Source of the DNA: CAYVIB01 sp964451365
GTDB lineage: Bacteria; Pseudomonadota; Gammaproteobacteria; Pseudomonadales; Cellvibrionaceae
NCBI GenBank assembly: GCA_964451365.1
Contig: CAYVIB010000048.1
Location: 1-22,921, forward strand
Length of the DNA stretch: 22,921 nt
Direction of reading: 5' to 3'
Part shown: piece after piece, positions 16,606 to 22,921 of the stretch
How positions within the stretch are numbered: the first letter of the stretch is position 1
How the letters are laid out: every line of letters begins with the position of its first letter
Notes under the pieces: generated by a model
Seen by the model: only the letters and a program-made list of their open reading frames with translations
Told to the model about the DNA's origin: nothing
The model's database searches: none
Translations under genes and position numbers: made by a program

Positions 16606-17898
16606 ATGAAACATTTAATAACTTCAGTTTTCTTCCGCGTCACATTAATTTTGGGTTCTTGTGCCCTCGTCTCTTGTGCCCCGGTGTCATACGTTTCAAC
16701 CCCGGCCGGTCCGGTGAATGAGCACATGGTCTTTCCGGTAACATTAAATACGCCGTCCAAGCTATCCTATCCGTCCTATTCACCAACGCTTGGGTGGTTT
16801 TATTGTGGAAAATTAACAACCGAACCTGGCACCAGTTGGATCGTTACTGAAAAAGAGGCTATTTTGGCCATGCCTACTTCATTGAGAATCAGTGTGGGCA
16901 CGGGACGCAGTTGCATGAACGCGCAGTGGCTTGTTACAAGAGACCTTCCGAGCGGACTGGGTATTAACACGAAAGTTGAATTCACTGCTGGCGGAGGGAA
17001 TTACCTTATCCTTCTCCGGGATTTCTCTGGCTATTCGAAAAGCATCGATTACGAGATAAATCGAGTCGATACACCGACAGCGGAATTCGTTAAGCTTGCA
17101 CCGGGCTTTAAGGATTTTGCCGCGCCGACAGGTACGGCTTCGACAGATACCAACGTCCCGGAAGGTACCCGTTACAAACCGGGCGATACCTTCCGGGACT
17201 GCCCACATTGCCCCGAGATGGTCGCACTACCGGCGGGAAGTTTCTTTATGGGCTCCGACTCGCTTGAGGAAGGTCACCAGACGTCCGAGGGACCACGCCA
17301 CCGCGTGACCATTTCCCGCGCATTTGCAATGGGCGCAAAGGAAGTAACGTTCGACGAATACGATGCCTGCGTGCGCGACCAGGGTTGCCTTAATGTGTCG
17401 GACCGGGGCTGGGGGCGCGGCAGGCGCCCGGTGCTGAACCTCAAGTTGGCCGAGGTTAATATGTACGTCGCCTGGCTCTCGTCAACCACTGGCCAGCACT
17501 ATTTCATTCCTTCCGAAGCGGAATGGGAATACGCCGCCCGGGCTGGAACCGATACCGCCTGGAATACCGGTAATGCGCTTATCACGCAGGATGCGAACTT
17601 TTTTAATCAATTCCAGAAGACAGTGCCGGTTGGGTCCTACGCCCCGAACGGTTTCGGCTTGTATGACACGCACGGCAATGTTCTGGAATGGGTGCAGGAT
17701 TGCATGGACGTCGGTTACGTGGGCGTACCGACCGATGGCTCGGCCGCGCTCGGCCCACCTTGCCAGACAAGGGTGAGCAGGGGCGGCGCCTACTCCACGG
17801 ATCACGCAAGAACCCGCTCGGCGGCTCGCTTTCCCATGCAGGAAGTTACGCGTTACACCGACACGGGTTTTCGGGTGGCAAGGTCATTGCCGCGGTAA
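16606..17898 (+). CDS. Lipoprotein with SUMF1/FGE-like (C-type-lectin-fold) domain
   Basis: 430 residues. The N-terminus has a lipobox-like LVSC with Cys24 (LGSC at Cys19 is an alternative), so it is probably a lipoprotein. Residues about 40-155 form a beta-rich domain ending FTAGGGNYLILLRDFSG, similar in style to the PPC-like domain of the preceding protein. After a linker, the SUMF1/formylglycine-generating-enzyme fold (about 199-428) shows FRDCPHCPEMV, LPAGSFFMGS, FIPSEAEWEYAARAG, GLYDTHGNVLEWVQD and RVSRGGAY. The pair of active-site cysteines that true FGEs carry just after RGGSY is absent (RGGAYSTDHARTRSAAR), so sulfatase activation is unlikely. A ligand-binding or structural role is inferred. 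Confidence 0.88.
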   Translation: MKHLITSVFFRVTLILGSCALVSCAPVSYVSTPAGPVNEHMVFPVTLNTPSKLSYPSYSPTLGWFYCGKLTTEPGTSWIVTEKEAILAMPTSLRISVGTGRSCMNAQWLVTRDLPSGLGINTKVEFTAGGGNYLILLRDFSGYSKSIDYEINRVDTPTAEFVKLAPGFKDFAAPTGTASTDTNVPEGTRYKPGDTFRDCPHCPEMVALPAGSFFMGSDSLEEGHQTSEGPRHRVTISRAFAMGAKEVTFDEYDACVRDQGCLNVSDRGWGRGRRPVLNLKLAEVNMYVAWLSSTTGQHYFIPSEAEWEYAARAGTDTAWNTGNALITQDANFFNQFQKTVPVGSYAPNGFGLYDTHGNVLEWVQDCMDVGYVGVPTDGSAALGPPCQTRVSRGGAYSTDHARTRSAARFPMQEVTRYTDTGFRVARSLPR

Positions 17899-17970
17899 TA
17901 AGGTTGAAGGTGGGGGCGTTTTAGTTCCCAGTCTTCTCGCAAGTCCTACTTTTAATAAATTCGCGTGCAG

Positions 17971-18000
17971 CCCACCGCCGGTTTGGTGCGGTGGGTTTTA
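17971..18000 (+). terminator. Rho-independent terminator after the SUMF1 lipoprotein
   Basis: CCCACCGC (17971-17978) pairs with GCGGTGGG (17988-17995), followed by TTTT. It lies about 70 bp after the stop at 17898. Confidence 0.88.
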
Positions 18001-18103
18001 ATCCGAATATTAATTCCCAAATCCTTGGTTGGATGGTTTGTCCCGGTATTTCCTTTAGCACGTGAGCTTATTCATATGTTAATTTTTGTTTTCATAAATA
18101 ATG

Positions 18104-18807
18104 CTAAGTTGGAGCGGACAATTTAGCAATTTTTTCCAGCCGCTCGAATAACAGTAATTCTCTTGCTTTGTTGCCACGCGTTGTTTCTTGTATAAGGTAG
18201 TCAAAATCGCGATGAAGCAGTAACGCGGCTATCTCCTGACAGAGATAAACTTTTTTACATCTGATCCTGAGTTTTGGATTTCTTCTAGCAGCTCCTTGCG
18301 TCCATCAATCAAATTTAATATATCCTCAAGATCATGACTGGAGAGTGGATCGTTGCGACCGCGTCCCGTCCACGCTTCAAGTTTAGCGGCCACAAAGTAA
18401 GGAGGGCTTAGAATTTTTACCATTAAGCCTGATGGCAACTGAAACAAATCGGCGTTGTCGAGTGCTTGGCTATACCAACGGTTACTAAACCTCAGAATTT
18501 CCTTTTTGTCTGGCATGAAGTCTACCTTTTGGACCTAGTCGCATTCTGCAAATTACGTTGTCCTCCATCGAATCGCTGAAACCTCTGTGGCGTAATGTCT
18601 GCTGGAGTTTTGGCATTCGGCGTAAGCTGCAACTTTGACAACCAAGTCTATATCTTCGGTAAATCGGATTTCCTCGCGGGTAAAGTTGTCCGTTACCAGC
18701 AGCCCGGTGGTTGAACCACCGACGAAAACAATGCGCTTTCGGAGGTCTTCACCCAAGGCGCGGGGGACAACCTCGAGCATGTCCATTAGTCGCTGAAAAG
18801 CATTCAC
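18104..18807 (-). pseudogene. AbiEii-like nucleotidyltransferase, broken by three single-base indels
   Basis: From GTG 18807, with AAAGGA just upstream, the frame runs through IVFVGGSTTGLLV and FTEDIDLVVKV, the GGS and D.D motifs of a nucleotidyltransferase. It then shifts near 18612-18618 (one base missing) into LRHRGFSDSMEDNVICRMRLG, shifts back at the T-run 18527-18530 (one extra A on the coding strand) into VDFMPDKKEILRFSNRWY and PYFVAAKLEAWTGRGRNDPL, and shifts a third time at the T-run 18251-18256 (one missing A) into CQEIAALLLHRDF and LLLFERLEKIAKL, ending at TAG 18104-18106. Repairing all three gives exactly 235 codons. Either the gene died recently or the assembly carries homopolymer errors. 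Related proteins include type IV toxin-antitoxin toxins, but this family is often annotated only as nucleotidyltransferase. Confidence 0.85.
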
Positions 18808-18811
18808 AGAT

Positions 18812-19240
18812 TTAGGTCCTTTCTTTCAAAAATTTGATTGCCAGTTTGGCCTCCCGAGGGTTTCCAAGGCGTACCGCATCAACCAGTGCAAGATACTCGT
18901 AGAGTAGAGGATCTTTCTGCGCGGCTGCCGGTACGCTATGAAACAACGGAGTAACAGACTGGCCCATTTCTTTTCCTTCCGCGTCCGGCCAGACATGGCC
19001 AATTTCACCAGCGCTCAAAAGCGCTTCCTTGAGTGGTGATGCCGAGAATGCTGTGGGAATGCCACGAGCCAGTTGCGAGGGTTTAGCGGGAAACACGTAC
19101 TTTAGCCCGTACTCGACAAAATCCAGTAGCGCCTTTTTGTTGACCTTGGGGATGCCGGTGTTTCTGTCGATAAGGCTCATCCCGACGGAAATGCTACGAT
19201 TGAGTGACGAGATCGTCCTTTGTCCTGGGACAGAGGACAT
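18812..19240 (-). CDS. MarR-like helix-turn-helix partner of the nucleotidyltransferase, probably damaged
   Basis: 142 residues from ATG 19240 (GAGG 9 nt upstream). The frame stays open back past the inverted repeat at 19298-19319, so the original start may have been further up. It contains PGQRTISSLNRSISVGMS, then LIDRNTG, KKALLDFVEYGLKYVFPA, ARGIPTAFSASPL and HSVPAAAQKDPLLYEYLALV. From memory this family pairs with the nucleotidyltransferase and carries a winged helix; here GMS is followed directly by LIDR, as if about 15 residues including the recognition helix were lost. It ends 4 bp before the nucleotidyltransferase start, so the two formed an operon. The family and the deletion are inferred, not checked. 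Confidence 0.6.
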   Translation of the reverse strand: MSSVPGQRTISSLNRSISVGMSLIDRNTGIPKVNKKALLDFVEYGLKYVFPAKPSQLARGIPTAFSASPLKEALLSAGEIGHVWPDAEGKEMGQSVTPLFHSVPAAAQKDPLLYEYLALVDAVRLGNPREAKLAIKFLKERT

Positions 19241-19297
19241 TTTTGAATGCCTCAAATCCTTCTTGGTAAGCGTAAGTTTATGAATGCTTTGGCTGTT

Positions 19298-19569
19298 ACT
19301 AGAACTTGTCTCAAAATTGCAGCATTGCACATCGCGAGTTTGTCGTCGGGGGGGGAAGGTTTCAAAACCCTCAATTCAGGGAAGAATTGAGGCCACTCTA
19401 TGGCATCCTGCCATCGCGGCATTAGCGCTTCCATGCGCGTCGGAGCTACAGGGACGTATTTATGCGGTTTTGAAGCCTTCCCCTCGATGGTAAACGACGG
19501 TCGAAGTGGGATTTTGCAAGCTGCTATCACAAAAACTTCGGCACAGACAATTTTGAGATAGGTTCTAGT
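19298..19569. mobile_element. 272-bp MITE-like element with terminal inverted repeats
   Basis: The ends are inverted repeats: actagaacttgtctcaaaattg is 19298-19319 (first 20 bases shown exceed none of the ends), and its inverse lies at 19548-19569 with 20 of 22 positions matching. Both ends read CTAGAAC, so the palindromic CTAG could be a 4-bp target duplication flanking 18-bp repeats that begin GAAC, as some IS5-family elements make. The inside has no recognisable transposase and includes a run of eight G (19349-19356 region). It sits directly upstream of the damaged MarR-like gene and downstream of the GH140-like gene's terminator. Element class is inferred; the inverted repeat is directly visible. 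Confidence 0.7.
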
Positions 19570-19594
19570 TAAGTTGGTCTTTCGCCTGTCGGCG

Positions 19595-19620
19595 AAAAAA
19601 AAGGCGCCACTGAGGCGCCT
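19595..19620 (-). terminator. Rho-independent terminator of the GH140-like gene
   Basis: On the minus strand AGGCGCC pairs with GGCGCCT around a 5-nt loop, followed by eight T (A-run 19595-19602 on plus). It lies 8 bp after the stop of the 19628-21568 gene. Confidence 0.93.
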
Positions 19621-19627
19621 GTCGAAT

Positions 19628-21568
19628 CTAACGGATTATCTTGGCGGCCCAATCCCGGCCAGCGGTCTGCCCCCCGCCGGGAAAAGCGGGCACGGCGACA
19701 ACACCGTTACTGTCAGCGGTGACCGTCTCGGGTTCCAGCCACTTGCCGCTTACGGTGTCGAACCACTGAAAGTGGTAACTCTCATCTGCCGAGAAGCCAC
19801 GCAACACAGGCAGTACTGCCTGGTTCTCGAAGTACATCAGCGCAAAATTCCTGTCGGCGGTACGCATCATGTAAGACCAGCCATCCAAGCCATCCCCGGG
19901 TGCGTTGGGCGCCTTGCGCGGCTTGAGGTTATCCGAGGCCAGCAACAAATCCTGGAAGCGACCGCCCTCCGACATCACAAAGTTTTCCAGGTGCTGCATG
20001 TAATTGCCGGACTCATACGCCAAAGCCTTCCAAAAATGCGGCCGCGCACCTTCCGGCTCCCCGATGGAGGTAATGTCATAGGCGGCGGTGCCATGCACAT
20101 GACCGGAAAGGCCGCCCGACAGTACCGAACCGTACATTTGCGCGCGGGCGAAATAATTGTCCCGCGCCGAATCGGGTGGTGGTTGCTCGCCGCCCGGCTT
20201 GTTGATTTCGTGATGCCAGCCGGTGTAATACGGCTCGAAGTTAATGGCCGGCAGCGGCGGCTCCAGTTTGAAAATGGTTTCCAGCGCATCGCCCACGCGG
20301 TGATCCCGTGGCTTGTTGCCCACGCTGTGCATGTCCAGCCAGGGCACTTCCTCCCCGTGGCCAAACGTGGTGTAGGTGGAGCGGTCGATCAAGGTGGTAT
20401 GCAATTGCCCGAAAGGAGGTGGCCCGTACTTTTGCAAATGGTAGGTCAGTGCCGCGTTGAACTGTTCGGCGGTGAGGCTGAACTCCTTGGGAATCCAGTC
20501 CAGGTGAATGCCGCTGAAGACAAAATTCCAGGCACCGTAGCGCGCAATCAAATACTGAACATAACGGGCAAAACTGTCATTGAAATCGTAGTACGCATGC
20601 CAGGAAGGCCCCACATCCCGCCGCACGGTTTCCAATAACGGCACAAAGCCCTGCTCCGACAGGTACGCCATTTTCCGGTCCAGGCTCTGAAAATAACGCG
20701 GATCGATACGATTGAAATCCGACACACCGGGATGCTCGTCGGACATGGCAAAAGGCAGGTGGCCGTATTCGTCCCGCATATTTTTCGCGGTAAACGTGCC
20801 CCAGTAACTCAAGCCGCCGGAAGCGTCCGTCCCCAACCCGTCGGAAACATCGTAACCGAACTTCTCCCACGCGTTTCGAATAAAAATACCGTTCTTGTCC
20901 GCGTGCGTGCTGGGGTGCAGATCCGCGTCCCAATTGGGAAAAGCGGCGATCATACTGACCGAGTTAAACCCCTGGTTTTTGCGGTAATTAACCGCATCCT
21001 CGAAACCGATGCCCGGCCCCGGCCGGTAATCATCCGAAGTGGCCGCATTGCGAAACGGCAGCCGCCAGGTGCTGCCCGCCAGCCAGGTATCCCCCACCAT
21101 AAAAAAGGGCGTGCCGTCGGCGTATTGCAACGCGTGGCCATTGGGGGTGGCGTGAACAAAGCCCCGCCGGTTGGGATTATCCCGTTTCTCCTTTTCGGTC
21201 CACGCCACCGCGGTAAATCCCCCGGTGCGATCGTTTAAACCCGCATCCCCCGGCTGGTTGGACCCGCTTCGCCAGGCCCACTCTCCCGGGGCTGTGGCCA
21301 CCAGGCGAACCACGTAGCGGTTGTCTCCGTCCCAGAAACCGTAGACTCGCTTGTTAAAGTCCGGCCCCTTAAGCTCCACCCACACGTCCACATCGGTGTA
21401 GTAATTGTCGTATTGCTGCTCGGCGTGCAGCACGATTTCCCGCATTTCCCAGGGGTGAACCTGAGTCTGGGGATTTTCGGCATTTACCAGTGCCTTGCAT
21501 CCTCCGAGCAGGATACAGAGAACTGCCAGTGTGGCTTGAAGGCGTTTGTGCAATTTATAGGTGATCAT
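19628..21568 (-). CDS. DUF5060/DUF4038 glycoside hydrolase lipoprotein (GH140-like)
   Basis: 646 residues; GAGG lies about 6 nt before the ATG at 21568. Signal peptide with lipobox LGGC (Cys24), so probably outer-membrane anchored. Residues about 40-130 fit DUF5060, a beta-sandwich domain (VDVWVELKGPDF, VYGFWDGDNRYVVR, PGEWAWR). The barrel that follows begins GHALQYADGTPFFMVGDTWL, the standard start of DUF4038 proteins, with FNSVSMIAAFPNWDAD, NFVFSGIHLDW, NFEPYYTGWHHE and SGGLSGHVHGTAAYD further on. The founding GH140 member is an apiosidase acting on pectic rhamnogalacturonan-II, but the actual substrate here is unknown. It stands alone, with its own terminator and about 275 bp of upstream DNA. 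Confidence 0.9.
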   Translation of the reverse strand: MITYKLHKRLQATLAVLCILLGGCKALVNAENPQTQVHPWEMREIVLHAEQQYDNYYTDVDVWVELKGPDFNKRVYGFWDGDNRYVVRLVATAPGEWAWRSGSNQPGDAGLNDRTGGFTAVAWTEKEKRDNPNRRGFVHATPNGHALQYADGTPFFMVGDTWLAGSTWRLPFRNAATSDDYRPGPGIGFEDAVNYRKNQGFNSVSMIAAFPNWDADLHPSTHADKNGIFIRNAWEKFGYDVSDGLGTDASGGLSYWGTFTAKNMRDEYGHLPFAMSDEHPGVSDFNRIDPRYFQSLDRKMAYLSEQGFVPLLETVRRDVGPSWHAYYDFNDSFARYVQYLIARYGAWNFVFSGIHLDWIPKEFSLTAEQFNAALTYHLQKYGPPPFGQLHTTLIDRSTYTTFGHGEEVPWLDMHSVGNKPRDHRVGDALETIFKLEPPLPAINFEPYYTGWHHEINKPGGEQPPPDSARDNYFARAQMYGSVLSGGLSGHVHGTAAYDITSIGEPEGARPHFWKALAYESGNYMQHLENFVMSEGGRFQDLLLASDNLKPRKAPNAPGDGLDGWSYMMRTADRNFALMYFENQAVLPVLRGFSADESYHFQWFDTVSGKWLEPETVTADSNGVVAVPAFPGGGQTAGRDWAAKIIR

Positions 21569-21843
21569 CTTTTCCTCAAAAACTATGGTTCTAACGATGC
21601 TGCTACGAGCGATAGGTGGGCAGCGGGCAGTTTAACTTGCAACTTTACGAGCCAGGGAGATCGCTGGCAATCAGTTCAGGTATTTAACTTTCGGGTACGG
21701 TTTTGTGCCTGGAGACGTATTGCAGAACGAAATTTACCCGCTGTCTTAAAAACATTTATCGAAATCTTCCTAAGCAGGAAAATTAATTGAAGATGATGGT
21801 TAAGATTTGATTGCCGACGTTGCGATATAGAGACGGCAAGAGT
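21569..21843. other. Upstream region of the GH140-like gene
   Basis: 275 bp between two minus-strand genes. It must contain the promoter of the 19628-21568 gene. I see no confident promoter boxes, operator or terminator in it. Confidence 0.4.
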
Positions 21844-22563
21844 TTAAACCCCATCGCCAAATCCTGATTCCTTCCGTCTGTTGTAGTCGTTCATTACTTT
21901 TTGCATTCGATCTTCGTCGTATTCCCGCAAACCGCTTATTATCAGGTTTTTCGAGCCCTTACCAAAAATTTCATTCTGAGCCGCGATATTGAAATATAGA
22001 ACCGCGTCCCCTCTTCTTTCGGTTACCTCAAGCGAAGAGTCGGTTAGAGCCATACTGGGCTGTTCGCTGGTGAAATTGCGCAACTCGAATTCCATACGGT
22101 CGTAGATGACCAGCGGGCGATCGGGGTTAAACATCACATTTTTGCTGGCGAGCAGCGGCTGTAGGTATCCAGGAAAGTTTTTTCCTGAAAAGGCAACGTA
22201 AGTCCGGATAAAGGCTTCTATGACAGGGGCGTCATGCATTACTTTCCCGGCGCGGGTAACCTTTAAATAGACTTTGCCTGCTTCATCCGCGATGTCAAAG
22301 GCATCTGTTGTTGCTGGAGGAAAAACAAGATTTACGCCTGCACCCACCATCCCGCAGAAGTTAAACTCCATCTTTTGGTACAAGCCGTAGCGAGCGAGTA
22401 CCAGTGCAAATATTAAATCGCCGGGTACACAAAAACGCTTGGCATCAATGTCATGGATAGGGTTATAGTCACCCGCCACCTCTTTGGCGAAACGGCTTGC
22501 CTGGCTAGTGGAGATACTAATTAGGTTTCTATCGCTATTATGGAATTCTTGCAAAAACATCAT
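21844..22563 (-). CDS. DUF3581 family protein with MaoC/hydratase-2-like motif
   Basis: 239 residues, without a signal peptide. The start reads MM, so the second Met (22560) is equally possible; the Shine-Dalgarno is weak. Residues 22-48 (ASRFAKEVAGDYNPIHDIDA, then KRFCVPG) match DUF3581 and also the hydratase-2/MaoC hot-dog signature GDxNPxH, with Asp32 and His37 spaced as in R-specific enoyl-CoA hydratases. This suggests a hot-dog fold acting on acyl thioesters, but the family has no established function. The rest is beta-rich with no other motif I know. It is a single-gene unit on the minus strand. Confidence 0.88.
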   Translation of the reverse strand: MMFLQEFHNSDRNLISISTSQASRFAKEVAGDYNPIHDIDAKRFCVPGDLIFALVLARYGLYQKMEFNFCGMVGAGVNLVFPPATTDAFDIADEAGKVYLKVTRAGKVMHDAPVIEAFIRTYVAFSGKNFPGYLQPLLASKNVMFNPDRPLVIYDRMEFELRNFTSEQPSMALTDSSLEVTERRGDAVLYFNIAAQNEIFGKGSKNLIISGLREYDEDRMQKVMNDYNRRKESGFGDGV

Positions 22564-22845
22564 TCACACTTGATTTGTTGCAGGTCGGGCAATTATAGCA
22601 ACATTCCATGTCTGCCGACTTATTGATTCACAGTGTGAGTTGCCGCAGGATAAAGGGATGGTCTGAGTGAATGTAACCAGTGAAGGTAAAGGGAGTTCAT
22701 TCCATAACAAAATCTGGATAAGCGGTGGTAGCTGGAAATGTTCTGAGGTTTTATACGAATTAAGATGGTGCCCACGCCTACAGGGAAGTAGTGGTGCGGC
22801 ACTCCGATGGTAGGGCGACGCAGGATGCCAAAGCCGAGAGGCGGA
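22564..22845. other. Intergenic DNA between DUF3581 and the IS3 remnant
   Basis: 282 bp with no convincing gene, tRNA or clear repeat. The left part must hold the DUF3581 promoter. The right part, from about 22760, may be degraded insertion-sequence DNA, but I cannot show it. Confidence 0.35.
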
Positions 22846-22921
22846 CTACATCGCCGGGAGCGATTTCAGTGCCAAATCGGCGTAGAGGCGCTTGAGCTTG
22901 GCGTTCTCGGCTTCTAACTCC
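22846..22921 (-). mobile_element. C-terminal end of an IS3-family OrfA (window edge, probably truncated)
   Basis: The minus strand reads ELEAENAKLKRLYADLAL, the leucine-zipper/coiled-coil end of IS3-type OrfA proteins, then KSLPAM and a TAG stop at 22846-22848. Intact relatives normally continue after LAL with a stretch such as ENAALKD, so the end has been replaced or mutated. No OrfB follows downstream on the minus strand, as an intact IS3 element would require. Confidence 0.75.

Noticed and set aside
19252..19530. 92-codon minus-strand frame across the inverted-repeat element
   Set aside because: Spans the element end, has a GTG start without ribosome-binding site, and resembles no transposase or other family I know.
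19574..20638. 354-codon plus-strand frame
   Set aside because: Antisense to the DUF4038 protein and running through that gene's terminator.
1..22921. CRISPR arrays, tRNA or rRNA genes
   Set aside because: No regularly spaced direct repeats with unique spacers and no tRNA or rRNA signature sequences seen on either strand.

Overview
The window looks like chromosomal DNA from a plant-polysaccharide-degrading gammaproteobacterium, most likely Cellvibrionaceae (Cellvibrio-like). The grounds are a secreted GH10 xylanase with long poly-serine linkers around a CBM5/12-like module, a DUF5060/DUF4038 (GH140-like) lipoprotein, and ordinary gammaproteobacterial genes (lhr, trxC, DUF3581). This placement is inferred from gene content and style, not from a database search.

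Layout. 1-1262: 3' part of the GH10 xylanase, closed by a strong terminator. 1336-2307: almost 1 kb without a recognisable gene. 2308-5986: a compact four-gene operon encoding a membrane-anchored SGNH-like protein, an SxtJ-type membrane protein, a 49-residue DUF5989-type membrane protein and a NodU/SxtI-type O-carbamoyltransferase. 5983-6204: a decayed antisense fragment of a second trxC, sharing a CTAG double stop with the carbamoyltransferase. 6576-7552: two small exported proteins of unknown function, then a LysR regulator (7879-8751). 8772-13727: trxC (minus) divergent from full-length lhr (plus). 13772-14791: a DUF1835 protein. 15197-17898: two exported proteins with similar N-terminal beta domains, one with coiled coils and a Cys-rich tail, the other a lipoprotein with a SUMF1/FGE-like domain. 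18104-19240 (minus): a decaying pair, a MarR-like protein and a nucleotidyltransferase split by three single-base indels. 19298-19569: an unlabelled 272-bp element with 22-bp terminal inverted repeats, best read as a MITE or deleted insertion sequence. 19628-21568 (minus): the GH140-like lipoprotein with a clear terminator. 21844-22563 (minus): DUF3581, carrying a MaoC/hydratase-2 signature. The right edge holds the C-terminal end of an IS3-type OrfA.

How the genes work together. Three themes recur: extracellular glycan degradation (GH10, GH140-like), envelope or exported proteins of unknown role (SUMF1 lipoprotein, PPC-like coiled-coil protein, two small secreted proteins), and decay of accessory DNA (trxC fragment, MarR/nucleotidyltransferase pair, MITE-like element, IS3 remnant). 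The most interesting intact unit is the carbamoyltransferase operon. No glycosyltransferase, NRPS or PKS lies beside it, so its substrate must be made elsewhere.
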